A stretch of 18,537 nt of DNA from Hondaea fermentalgiana (GCA_014084085.1 NPFB01000028.1:175761-194297); one strand, 5' to 3'; shown: positions 1 through 9,601, counted from the stretch's first letter. Numbers and translations: made by a program. Notes: generated by a model not told the origin, from the letters alone.

Positions 1-204
1 GCGGTTGCCCCGCGACGCCTTGCGGGACCGCGAGCGCGTCGGCGCGGCGCGGGCCTCGCGCGGACGGGCCGTCGCGGCGGGAGAGGAGAGGGCGGGGAGG
101 GCGGAGGCAGAGAGAGGAGGCGGGGCGCCAGGCAGTCTGCGGCCGGAGACAGGTCCGCGTCGCAAAAGCCGAGCTTGCTTGGTGTGAGCCACGTCATCGA
201 AAAG
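1..204 (+). promoter_or_regulatory. 5' leader / proximal promoter region of SEC24 (partial)
   Basis: This stretch precedes the SEC24 start and is cut by the window edge. It is very GC-rich. From about 79 to 126 it is purine-rich, with several G-runs on the plus strand separated by short spacers, which could form a G-quadruplex or act as an initiator-type promoter. I see no TATA box. A short open frame at 5-187 has only composition-driven R/G/A-rich sequence and is not taken as a gene. Confidence 0.4.
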
Positions 205-851
205 ATGCAACAGCAGCATTTGCAGCAGAATGGCCAGAGGCCTAATGCATACGGCGGGCAGCAGCAGCAGCAGCAACAGCCGTACATGAATGGACAGCCG
301 CAGCAATTTCCTCAACAACAATTCCAGCAAGCGCCTCGAGGCTATCCGCAGCCTCAACAAGGACATCAGCACCCGCAGCAACAACAGCAATATGGTATGC
401 AAAGGCCGCAGGGACAAGGAATGTCGCAAGGTCCGAATGGCATGCAGAACGGACCGGGCCGCCCGAGTCCGCAAATGGGTCCCGGGCAGCCTCCTCAGCA
501 ACGGCAACAGCAAGTGCCAGTCAATCAAATGATGTCCAACATGTCGCTCGGCGGCGGTCGCCCTACTACTGCGCCCTACAATGGAGGAGGGCCTCGACCT
601 ATGCAGCAGCCGCCCCAAGCCGGCCAGTCTCCAATGATGCGCCCCATGACTGGCCAAAGCAATAGTGGTCAACCAACACCGCAGTACCAGCAACAACAGC
701 CTCCACGACCTTATGGCAACCAACCACAGCAGCCGTATCCGCCCCAAGCACAGCAGCCTTATCACCAGCAGCAACCCCCGCGTGGAGGACCTCCCATGAT
801 GATGGGCGGAAGACCCCCTATGGCTCCACCGCCTTCTCAGCAGCAGCAGCA

Positions 852-884
<33 letters not shown>

Positions 885-3447
885 ACCGATGCCCCCTCCC
901 ACGCAAATGGCCATGCCGCCAAGGGGCGCGGCTAGCAACCAGCCCGGAAATTCTGGAGCTCCTCCTCGACGAATCGATCCCGCCCACATGCCGCGACCCA
1001 AGCGCAATATGATGAGACAGGACATTTACACGCGGCAATCGCTCGGACAAGGGAAAAAACTCATCCCTAGATGTACCGACGACTTTCGTGCCGTCGACGA
1101 TGGCAACGCGAACCCCAAGTTTATGCGCATGACATTGCAGCAATTTCCCGCAACCGGATCCCTCTTGAATTTGAGCAAGATTCCTCTGGCGTGCGCCATG
1201 CAGCCCTTTGCGCGACTTGACGAAGGCGAGCAAGAGCCCATGTTTGTCGATCTTGGTGAGCACGGCCCTACTCGCTGTAAGCGGTGCCGGTGCTACGTCA
1301 ATTGCTTTTGCCCGTTCGATCACTCGGCTGGATGGTGGCAGTGCAACCTTTGCAAGCAGCAAAACGCACTCCCACCGCAATACCAAGGCAACTACAACAG
1401 CATGTATGGCTCCACGGCGCAGCCCGAGCTAGCAAAGGGCAGCGTGGATTTTATCGTGCAGGGCGACTATGTCTCGCGCCCCCCTCAAGAACCCATCTTA
1501 TTATTTGCCGTCGATGTTTCCACGGTGGCGCGCCAGACCGGAACATGTGGTGCTATTCTTCGCAGCATCCAAAAGATTGTCGCGGACCACATTGCCGGCA
1601 CCGCACGCATCATGGGCGACGACCGCGCGCGCGTAGGTATTCTCACCTATGCGCAAGGTGTACACTTTTACGACATGCATACGCCAAGCAACAATGGTCA
1701 CAAGGTTCTCATTGTGGCTGATGCCGAGGAGGGATTCTGCCCATTGCCCCCGAGTCGTCTCGTAGTGAATGTCGATAAAAACGCAGACGAGCTGCAGGCT
1801 CTTCTCGAAGCCCTCGTGCAAGAGTACGGCGACCCCATCCCGCCTGTGGCAGGTCAGCAGCCCGGACAGGGCCCGCCCAACGCTTCCGTGGCCGGTACGG
1901 CTTTTCAGGCCGCTGTCCACGGTCTGGAGCTCTGCGGTGGCAAAATTGCTTTCTTCATGACGCAACCGCCCACATTTGGCGTGGGGACGACGACCACGCG
2001 CAAAGAAGACGCGCAGGGCTACTCTACCGACCGCGAGAGCGGCATGTACACTGTTGATGTTCATCGCGAGGAGACAGTTTTCACCACTACAGCAAACAGG
2101 TGCTGCGAAAAGCAAATCTCCATCGACCTCTATGCCTTTGGCGATGACCACAAGGATCTTGCGAACTGGGGCATTGCTTCCAACCTCACGGGTGGAGAAG
2201 TTCAGCGTTTTCCTTTGCTCGCCATCGACGACAGCATCGGGCAGGCCACCTTCCAGCAGGTTCTCGAGCACAATCTTCGTAGAAATGCTGCGCTCGAGGC
2301 CGTGCTCAAGGTCCGAGCTTCGACAGGTATGCGCGTGGTTGAGTACTTTGGAAATGGCCTCAAGCGCACGCGCGGCGGCGAGCTCGACATGGCTTTCATT
2401 GACGAGGACAACACCAGTCTCGTGGTACTCGAGCACGATGGGACCAATGTCGAAGCGGAAACAGAGGTCTATCTGCAATGTGCCGTCTTGTATACCTCGG
2501 TGCAAGGCCAGCGCCGCGTGCGCGTGCACAATCTTGCCATCACAGTCACCAACACGATCGCCGATGTCTTTCGCAACGCCGACGTTGACACCATTTCCAA
2601 CTTTCTCACCCGCAAGGCCGTCGACCAGATGCAGCGAAACACCCCACCGGCCAAGGTGCACAGCGAGATGGAGCAACAGATTGTTAAGATGCTGTGCTCC
2701 TACAGAAAGAATTGCGCAAAAAATCCTACTGGACAACAGCTCATTTTACCCGAGGCTCTCAAACTCTTGCCACTTTACGCCATCGGCGCCGAAAAGCTTC
2801 CTGCTTTGCGGCGTAATATCGAGGGTCTCAAGTCTCATCGAAGCCATGCCCAGTCTGCGCTCGTTCGCGCTGACGCTCGCTTCGAAAACTTCAATTTGCT
2901 GCAACGCATCCCGCTCCGCGTCTATCTCGATTACATTTATCCTGCCATGTATTCTCTTCAGGAGTCTGACACGCCAAGCACGCTCCCGCCCAAGGAAAAT
3001 GCGGCGCCCTCGCTTGCCAGTTTTCAGGACAACGACCACGGCGTCGTTGTGCTCTGCAACGGCATCGACGTTCTCCTCTTTCTACTTCCCGGCACGAGCA
3101 ACTCGCTGGTTGAATTGACAACGGGCCACTCGTCTTACAGTGCGGCACTTGAAGCCACCAAACAGGCACCATACGCTGACCGTGGCATCAAGTTTGTGGC
3201 GCAGCCTGGCTCACACCCGTTCGTTGAGGCCCTGGAAGCCTTCATTCGGCGTGAAGTAGCCAACCCACGTGCATCAGCTGCCAGTTTGCTTGGAGGAGTT
3301 CGCGTCTATGTGCGTGATGGCCAACACGATCGCAACACGCTTCGCTACTTGGTTGAAGACTCGCTCTTTCAGCTTAAGAGCATGCCTGCGTACGACGACT
3401 TTCTTTGCACCATTCACCAATCGATCCAGATGCAGATGCGGGGATAA
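205..3447 (+). CDS. SEC24: COPII coat subunit Sec24
   Basis: This encodes a 1080-residue Sec24, the cargo-binding subunit of the Sec23/Sec24 inner COPII coat that packages cargo at ER exit sites. The frame opens further upstream only at a TTG (175); I chose the ATG at 205, which follows AAAAG. Residues 1 to about 257 are low-complexity Q/P/G/M-rich sequence. The conserved core follows: a zinc finger with C358, C361, C380 and C383, a trunk (vWA-like) domain from about 414 to 690 containing PILLFAVDVS, a beta-sandwich region around 690-785, a helical region around 785-885, a gelsolin-like segment around 935-1050, and a C-terminal helix with the family motif DFLCTIHQSIQ. The zinc-finger and trunk sequences match Sec24 rather than Sec23. 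Length is normal for the family and there are no introns. It converges on the IQ-motif gene. Confidence 0.95.
838..885 (+). repeat. CAG/CAA polyglutamine tract inside SEC24
   Basis: A trinucleotide tract encodes eight glutamines, one arginine (CGG at 862) and seven more glutamines, residues 212-227. Most codons are CAG with two CAA interruptions. Several shorter CAG clusters lie upstream in the same Q-rich N-terminus. The tract keeps the reading frame, so length changes would be tolerated. Confidence 0.95.
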
Positions 3448-3842
3448 TATAGGCACTCTTGTGGGTCTTGAAAATCCACGCAAGCAGTCTCTCTCATCCT
3501 CTTGCGTTTCCCCTTCTCCCTTGAGGCAAGTACGCAGCTGTTTAGCAAGTTAGTTCGCTTTCTAGCCATGCAACGTCCTTCGTAGACCTTCTCACTTCTC
3601 TCTGGCCAGGACACTTTCCGCACGGAGACCGTTTAGTAAGCTGATCCTCATCATCCATTTCTTTCTTTTCTTGTTTTTCATCTTTTTATCGGCCAATCGA
3701 TGAACGACAAATGGCGAGAGAGTTTTCTTCGTTTCGCTTCTTGCAAATGAAAACCCAGGATGAGGCCACTGATTTTCAGCAAAAGAGAAATCAAAATCAT
3801 AAAAGTCAGCTTTCTTCAGTGATTTGATAGGGGACTACCGAA
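3448..3842. other. Convergent 3' intergenic region, SEC24 / IQ-motif gene
   Basis: This 395-bp gap holds the 3' untranslated regions of two converging genes. It is less GC-rich than the genes and has a T-rich stretch around 3657-3690. I see no gene, RNA structure or canonical AATAAA signal that I would call. Confidence 0.6.
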
Positions 3843-6236
3843 TTACTCGCGCTCATTGTGTGAGCCTTTGCCATTTGCTCCAGAAAATCGGAGCGCTGGC
3901 ACGCTTTGTTCATGAGAACTGATTGTGTTCATGGTTCTGCGCAATCGATCAACGCGCCCGTGAACATTGACAACGCGTTTGCTTAACTCCGTCTCAATCT
4001 GGGTGTTCATTGCAGCATACTCTTCGCCAGATAACTTGCCTCCCTTTTGTGCGTGCTCGTTGAATACGGCTGACGGGCTTTTGCTAGCAGATCCAAGCTC
4101 TTTTTTAGGCCCTCGATTCGCTGTCACACTTGGAGGTACGTCAGCAGAACTAGCGAGCTTACCTTCCGCAACCTCGCTGGGCATCCGAGCTGGGCTCGAG
4201 CAAATCTGAGTATCAGCTGTGCTTGAACTTGCGATTGGGACGTTTGCATGCTTCCGAGCAGACTCAAAACGCTGTTTGTACTGAGTCCTTTCAGCTGGAT
4301 TGTCGAGCGTGTCGAGACGTAATTGCGGAACCTTGGCCTGAGCATTTGCGCCGGCAGCAAGGCGCGCACGACCACTGCCGCAGCGGTCGTTTTGTACGAC
4401 GGTCTCGGCGCTCGACATCGACTCTTTGCCATGTCCAGCGTGCAAGACCAGCTCCCGACCACTGTTGGCTTCCTCAGTACTCAGTGTGCCTACCTTGGGG
4501 GCATTCATGATCCACCTGCGTACATTCTCTGGCGTTGAGCTCAGCATCGATATGCGCGTTTCCTCAAGCGCTTCCTTTTGCGCGCGATTAAGCACGCGGT
4601 GTACCCACTCATAATGCTCTCGCTCTGCGTCAGACTCGGCAGCTGCTTCCTCGCGGTCGACTTCTTGCTGCAAACGAAGCTCGTGGTTGCGTTCTCGCTG
4701 GAGGCGTCGCCAACTCCGGGACTCTCGTACAAGGCGCTGCAGCTTGCACGCGGCACGTGTACGCTGCAGAATTATAGCTTGGACGCCGACGCGTGCTGCA
4801 TGGCCTCGAAAGATCGCCTGTAGCTTGGACGCGTGCTTTGCTTCCTTTCGCGCGACTTGAGCACGCTTCTCGGCCACCTCGCGCAGCGTTTGTCTACGAT
4901 TCATATAGGCCCGCAGCGCTCGTTGCAGCACCCTCGCTGCGTCGCGGCGCTTGGCCAAGTCTTCAAGCTGACGCTTTCGTTCATCGAGGACTTGCTGTCG
5001 GGCTCTGCGGCAGAGCTCGCTGTAGCCTGTCAGCTTGCTGCACGAGCTCGAATTGCGAAGCAGATTCGATACGTGCACATTCCTTTTCGGCGCATGCTTG
5101 TTGACAATATGAGTTGTGGGAATAGCTTGCGAGGTCTTGTTGCGCGCCAGGACTCTACGTTGCTCGCGATGGTGTGCAACGGCCCGCTGCTCAAGCCACG
5201 CACGATGACGAGCGGCACTTGAAGCTCCTTTTGAGGACGCCTGGTTTGTAGATTTGCCCACAGCGTCTTGGCTATTTTCACTTTCGGGTCCATTGCTATC
5301 TCGTGTGTGTGCCATCGAGGACGTTTCTTTCGACACATTGATGTTGCCATTTTGGTTTGAATTGTGCTGGCGAGTGCTTGGTTTCGAAGCGAGGTACTCA
5401 TTCACACGGTCTAGTTGCTCCTCACGAGACTCGAGCGCTGTGATCGGCTCCGCTTCCTGTTGATTGTTCCGGAGAATTTCGTCATTTTCTCCATCTTGAG
5501 GGTCAAAAAATGCCTTGCGGAGCTCCGGAGGGACACCCTTCCAGGCAATAAGATTGTAATGCCCAGGTGAGAGGATCGTCGGCGGGCTCTTTCGAGGAGA
5601 GTGCGGCTCGCGAGGGGAGAGGGGACCCAGGGCTAGCTCTTGTGAGCGGGCTGTACGTGCGCTCGCGTTGCCAGTATCTTTCGATCGTCCGCTGTTCCTT
5701 TCACTTATTTCCTTGGCTCTCTGGAGATTGAGTTTGTGCTGCTGAAGACCCTTGATGAGAAGCTTCTTGGTGGCGGGGGGAACATTTGCAAGGCTTTGGA
5801 AATCAGCCCCACCGGTGCTGCCATTTTCGAGACCCTTAATAGGAAGAGCTCCCGCATCTGCTGAGAGCTCTTTTGCTCGCTGCGCTCGCTCAGCGAAGAC
5901 TTTATCGACGCCACGCAGTGTTCGATTGCTGATAAAATCACGTAGGTCTCGATACTCATCTGCGTCAATTTCTTGGAACTCGCCTGTCGCGGACTGGAGG
6001 TTTAAGACTTCAAAGCCGGGCGTGGCGAATTTGTTTTGCGCGGGGGTGCTCTTTTCAGCCTTGTCGCGGTCGCTGGCCAACTTCGGAGGGCTCACGGTTC
6101 CATTTTCGCCTGCGCTGTACCTGTTGATAAGCTCGAGCGCACTTTGTCGCGCTTCTTCGGCGCTGCGCTGCGCAGAGGCCATTGGACGCAGACCCTGCTC
6201 CGCTGACCACGCTCGCTGTTTGCTGCGCGCGTGCAT
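3843..6236 (-). CDS. IQ-motif, coiled-coil protein of unknown function
   Basis: This is a 797-residue protein I cannot assign to a named family. The open frame extends to a TTG at 6260; ATGs lie at 6236 (chosen, longest) and 6182 (779 aa), and neither has a strong context. Three IQ-like calmodulin/centrin-binding motifs are visible: residues 433-449 (ARVLQRALRAYMNRR), 469-483 (SKLQAIFRGHAAR, the clearest) and a degenerate one at 495-511 (CKLQRLVRESRSWRR). They sit in a long basic, Q/E/R-rich, probably coiled-coil section at about 400-565. A Ser-Pro cluster (LSPREPHSPRKSPPTILSPG) at about 200-224 looks like a target for proline-directed kinases. The rest is polar and probably disordered. IQ proteins commonly bind calmodulin or centrin at cytoskeletal structures; any such role here is inference. 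Confidence 0.8.
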   Translation of the reverse strand: MHARSKQRAWSAEQGLRPMASAQRSAEEARQSALELINRYSAGENGTVSPPKLASDRDKAEKSTPAQNKFATPGFEVLNLQSATGEFQEIDADEYRDLRDFISNRTLRGVDKVFAERAQRAKELSADAGALPIKGLENGSTGGADFQSLANVPPATKKLLIKGLQQHKLNLQRAKEISERNSGRSKDTGNASARTARSQELALGPLSPREPHSPRKSPPTILSPGHYNLIAWKGVPPELRKAFFDPQDGENDEILRNNQQEAEPITALESREEQLDRVNEYLASKPSTRQHNSNQNGNINVSKETSSMAHTRDSNGPESENSQDAVGKSTNQASSKGASSAARHRAWLEQRAVAHHREQRRVLARNKTSQAIPTTHIVNKHAPKRNVHVSNLLRNSSSCSKLTGYSELCRRARQQVLDERKRQLEDLAKRRDAARVLQRALRAYMNRRQTLREVAEKRAQVARKEAKHASKLQAIFRGHAARVGVQAIILQRTRAACKLQRLVRESRSWRRLQRERNHELRLQQEVDREEAAAESDAEREHYEWVHRVLNRAQKEALEETRISMLSSTPENVRRWIMNAPKVGTLSTEEANSGRELVLHAGHGKESMSSAETVVQNDRCGSGRARLAAGANAQAKVPQLRLDTLDNPAERTQYKQRFESARKHANVPIASSSTADTQICSSPARMPSEVAEGKLASSADVPPSVTANRGPKKELGSASKSPSAVFNEHAQKGGKLSGEEYAAMNTQIETELSKRVVNVHGRVDRLRRTMNTISSHEQSVPALRFSGANGKGSHNERE

Positions 6237-6739
6237 GCGCCAAGAAAGCAAGGGTCGCAAAGCGCAGTATTATCGAAATAAAAAAACTAGCCGTTGTGAC
6301 GAGAAGAATGCCAGTGCCATGTTTATTTTGATCTTTTGGAAACGTCTTGAGGACGGTGGGCTGGGCTAGCTGGTGTCGTAAGGCCAAGCTGGGGACGTGA
6401 CGGTGCGTATTGCAAATATTTCTCCTTGTTTGTTTTACCACAAGAGGGAAAGGAGACCACGCAACCCCGGCACGTTTCGACAGACGCCGGGTTTCTCGCC
6501 GGGCCGGACGTTGGAACAGACGGTGGTCGTCGAAAGACAAGACGTTACGTTGAGGCTTTTGTTTTTCCGCGACTTTTCATGTTCGGACTTGGCATGAGAA
6601 AGTTATCAGCGATTTCCGCTTCAAAAGGGTCTTAAAGTTGCGGTTGTCAGTGTGCGTTCAATGATTGCAATGACTGATGAGCCTGAAGCAAGATCCTAAG
6701 TGTCTTTTTTTGTAATTTATGGACAAGCGACGATAGACT

Positions 6740-6770
6740 GGACCTTTTTTTTTTGTTTCAAACAAGGTCC
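6740..6770. repeat. Interrupted inverted repeat with T-tract
   Basis: GGACC (6740-6744) pairs with GGTCC (6766-6770), and TTGTTT (6753-6758) pairs with AAACAA (6760-6765) around a single C. The left arm carries eight unpaired Ts (6745-6752). The whole can fold as an 11-bp stem with one large bulge. It lies in the divergent intergenic region; its role is unknown. Confidence 0.6.
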
Positions 6771-7429
6771 GATCAAGAAGATTGATGTTTGTCAAAAATT
6801 AGAAAGAGTCTGAAAGAAGTGAAATATTCTGTTGCATTTGCAATCTTTACAAGAATCTATGTTTAAGATCGACACAGATATTTAATGCTCGTCAGTTTCA
6901 ATCTCTTTCCTTGGCGTAGTCTTTCCCACCTCGCTCTCAAAGGCTCCCCTCCGAAATTGCAGACAATTTCCGCAACAATAGCGCGGCCCCTATGTTTTTT
7001 TGACAAAGGGGAAAGTAAAGAGTCGCTCGGTCTCGGTGTGTTACGAATGTGATAAATTGTCATCTTCATCTTCTTTCAGATAGACTGAAGTGTATATTAT
7101 TTCATCGTCATTGACCAGAGCTCGTTCCCTTTCCCCGTCCTGCCGTTATCGCGCGCGGCGCCGACAAAGGGCAGATCTCGCGCCAGGTCATTCCTCTCCC
7201 CGTCACTCCGCTTCTCCGCCGCACCACCGGCGCGCCGGCCTCCGCGACCGTCCACCGCCTCTCCTCCCGCCTTCACGACGCCGCCACTCACCTTCTCCTC
7301 GTCGACGCGCAGCGCCGCCTCAACGCGCCTTGCGCCAGCGCTTCGGGGTTTGCTGCAGCAGAGTTTTGCTGCCCTTCTCCACTCCATTCCTTTCACCATG
7401 GTCACTGGCAGCAGTAGGCTGCCGATACT

Positions 7430-7456
7430 AGCCTAGGCCTAGGCCTATACTAGGCT
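7430..7456. repeat. CCTAGG/AGGCCT palindrome cluster
   Basis: AGCCTAG (7430-7436) is the exact inverse complement of CTAGGCT (7450-7456). Between and overlapping them lie perfect short palindromes (CCTAGGCCTAGG and AGGCCTAGGCCT). It sits about 60 bp before the first in-frame ATG of the decarboxylase frame. It could be a dyad protein-binding site or a leader hairpin; nothing in the sequence decides this. Confidence 0.6.
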
Positions 7457-7557
7457 GATGTGGAAAGTTTGGACTTCACAGTCAAGCAAGCAGCCAAAAG
7501 TTGAGACTGGGAATGAATGGTTGGCGTTTCCTTCGTGTGCCAGCCCAGAGCCTCTTC

Positions 7558-7589
<32 letters not shown>
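7558..7589 (+). repeat. (CTTG)8 microsatellite
   Basis: Eight uninterrupted copies of CTTG. A tetranucleotide tract shifts frame whenever a unit is gained or lost, which argues that this stretch is leader rather than coding, even though it lies in an open extension of the decarboxylase frame. Confidence 0.95.
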
Positions 7590-7957
7590 GCTGCCTGGTT
7601 CCTTTTTGCAGTTTTCTAGCTCTTGTCGTTCCTCCCAGTGGCAGTGCAGCTGCAGCGCTTGGTTGGCCCCGGCCATACGACCAGTGGCAGGCCAATGCCA
7701 TGAAGGTGCTCTTCCCCTTGGCAACGATTGAGGCCCCGGGGCACCCAATCGCGGAGATCCCTAAAACCGCTCTTCCTTCCTTCTCCCCGGCCAAGGGCAG
7801 ATCTTCTCGTGTAGCTGTAGCATGCCATGTAAATGCTGACTCGGATGCTAACAATGAACAAAATCCTTGCGTGTTGCATTTTGCTGGGTGCACAAGCAGA
7901 ACGAAGTCGTCGCCTGGCGGAGCGGAGGCAGCGGACGAGGTCTGCGCGAGCGGCAGG

Positions 7958-9601
7958 ATGGCGGTCGCGGTCGCGGGCCGCGCGGGCTCGCGCGGCGTGA
8001 CTCGTGGCAAGCTGGCGCAGACGCTGGGGCCTGGCGCAGGCGCGGCGCGCAGGCTCGATTCGCCCGGCGCGCAGCTGCGCAGGCAGCAGGACCTGCTGTT
8101 CACGGTCAGTCCGGTGGCATCGCTGGCGGCGCTGCAGCCGCGAGGCTGGCAACGGCAGAGCGTGCGCCCGTACAGGCCGAGCGGGAGGATATGCGCGAGG
8201 TCAGGGCAAGAGGACCGCGCCGCGGAAGATCGGCCGTGGATTGATGTGATGCGCAAGTATCTCGGTGACGAGGACTACAACCATCTGGGGCAGGCCCTCG
8301 AGACCCCTGAACAGCCCCACCTCGATAAGGACCTGACCAAGGTTTACGAGCTTGTTCGGCTGATTGGCCTGCGTCACATTGACGTGCAGAACCCGGTGGC
8401 GTGCGACCACAGCAGAGAGTCGCTCACGCAGCTTCTGGCAAAGGTGCTCCGCGCCTTGAGTCCAAAGGATTGCATGGACCTCGCCGTGGAGATGCGTGCA
8501 GGCCTCTTTGGCGCTCTCTACCAGGACACATTTCGGCGTATCCTCAACTACGACCGCGAGGGTATCAAGACGCTGGTGGACTTCCGGGGCAAGGCTCTCT
8601 CCCATATCAATCTTCCGCAGGTGGAACGCTCGATTCGCGAAGACGCAAAACAAGTCCTGAAAAAGGTTCGCATCGAGCTGGTACCACACTTTGGCCGCGC
8701 GTGTACAACGATGCGCCCCATTTTACCCGATTCTTCACTGCAGACCCTTGAGCACATGCTTACTGCAGAAAGGGTGCACCCGCTTGAAAGCATCGAGGAG
8801 CTCCAAGAACGGCTCAACCCCAGAAACAGGCTATGCTTTGGAACATTTCACGCTTTCGAGCCAGAGAAACCCGTCATTTTTGTTCATGTTGGGCTCACGA
8901 AGGGCGTGGCGTCCAAGATGTCGCATGTTGTTGATAATCCAGTCGATGGCGGAGATGCTGACACGGCCATCTTCTTTACCATTTCATCTGCGTTTGCTGG
9001 TCTTTCTGGCGTGGATCTCGGCCCGAATCTCTTGCACGACGTCCTCGAGACGCTGCAGCGAGACCTTCCCCACATTCGTAGGTTCTCCACGCTTTCGCCC
9101 ATGGTAGGCTTTGTGACCTCCTTCCTCAATGATTTGCCAGCAGAGCGTTTTGAAGAGGCCTTCTCGGAAGATGCCAAAAATGTTCTTTCTTCAGAGCACG
9201 CGTCAACGTTCATGTCGGAACATGCGCGGTCCGCCTTGCCCGTGGCTCCGTCAACGAAAGACCTTGCTATGGCGGTGCTCACGTCGGCGGCCTACGGCGA
9301 AGACGAAAAGATGATGGCGACATTTAAGGATCCACTCATGGCTTTTGCTTACGAGTATGTGCATTCGAAGAGTGGGAACAACCGACGGCAACTGGACAGC
9401 GTTGGCAATTTCCATCTCCGTAATGGAGCCGCGATCTACTCAATTAATTGGGCAGCAGATCTTCATCCGCGTGCCTTGCGTCGGAGCGCCTCCATCATGG
9501 TCAACTATTTGTACGAAACGAGCGAGTTGTGGAGACGCGGTCTCCGTTTTCGGATCAGTGGCGAGACGGACTCCTTTGTAGAAGCTCCGCAGTCGTCTTG
9601 A
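7958..9601 (+). CDS. MLYCD: Malonyl-CoA decarboxylase, probably mitochondrial
   Basis: This enzyme converts malonyl-CoA to acetyl-CoA and CO2, relieving malonyl-CoA inhibition of fatty-acid import and balancing fatty-acid synthesis. The 547-residue protein (human about 493) has a helical N-terminal domain at about 85-240 and a C-terminal GNAT-like catalytic domain. Family signatures are LCFGTFHAFEPEKPVIFVHV, TAIFFTISS (336-344), FSTLSPMVGF and GNFHLRNGA followed by INWAAD. S380 in the LSP motif and H486 in NFHLRNG match the Ser/His pair known to be catalytic in the human enzyme (my alignment by eye). The start at 7958 has A at -3 and G at +4, and the first 33 residues are Arg-rich without acidic residues, like a mitochondrial presequence. 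An in-frame ATG at 7517 would add 147 residues, partly encoded by the CTTG repeat. The C-terminus (APQSS) lacks the peroxisomal SKL-type signal. Confidence 0.92.
   Translation: MAVAVAGRAGSRGVTRGKLAQTLGPGAGAARRLDSPGAQLRRQQDLLFTVSPVASLAALQPRGWQRQSVRPYRPSGRICARSGQEDRAAEDRPWIDVMRKYLGDEDYNHLGQALETPEQPHLDKDLTKVYELVRLIGLRHIDVQNPVACDHSRESLTQLLAKVLRALSPKDCMDLAVEMRAGLFGALYQDTFRRILNYDREGIKTLVDFRGKALSHINLPQVERSIREDAKQVLKKVRIELVPHFGRACTTMRPILPDSSLQTLEHMLTAERVHPLESIEELQERLNPRNRLCFGTFHAFEPEKPVIFVHVGLTKGVASKMSHVVDNPVDGGDADTAIFFTISSAFAGLSGVDLGPNLLHDVLETLQRDLPHIRRFSTLSPMVGFVTSFLNDLPAERFEEAFSEDAKNVLSSEHASTFMSEHARSALPVAPSTKDLAMAVLTSAAYGEDEKMMATFKDPLMAFAYEYVHSKSGNNRRQLDSVGNFHLRNGAAIYSINWAADLHPRALRRSASIMVNYLYETSELWRRGLRFRISGETDSFVEAPQSS

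Larger units (their letters stand above)
6237..7957. other. Divergent promoter / leader region between IQ gene and malonyl-CoA decarboxylase gene
   Basis: This long gap contains the promoter of the minus-strand IQ gene on its left and the promoter and leader of the plus-strand decarboxylase gene on its right. The middle (about 6650-7100) is AT-richer with T-runs at 6704-6711 and 6745-6754. From 7120 to 7400 the plus strand turns strongly C-rich and pyrimidine-rich. It then carries a CCTAGG palindrome cluster and a CTTG microsatellite (listed separately). The decarboxylase frame is open back to an ATG at 7517, but that extension looks non-coding. Confidence 0.55.

Noticed and set aside
175..204. 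Upstream extension of Sec24 from a TTG codon
   Set aside because: TTG is not a usual eukaryotic start and the ATG at 205 has an A-rich context; the same reasoning removed the TTG extensions of the IQ, ubiquitin-like and V-ATPase d genes.
1501..2736. 411-codon open frame on the minus strand inside SEC24
   Set aside because: It lies entirely antisense to strongly conserved Sec24 domains, has no recognisable domain, and is explained by the codon bias of the sense gene.
6055..6540. 161-codon minus-strand open frame upstream of and overlapping the IQ gene
   Set aside because: It is out of frame with the IQ gene and carries no recognisable motif; a spliced 5' exon is possible but unsupported by clear splice sites.
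7090..7431. 113-codon plus-strand open frame in the C-rich region before the decarboxylase leader
   Set aside because: Its R/P/S-rich product reflects cytosine-rich repeats; no domain or good start context.
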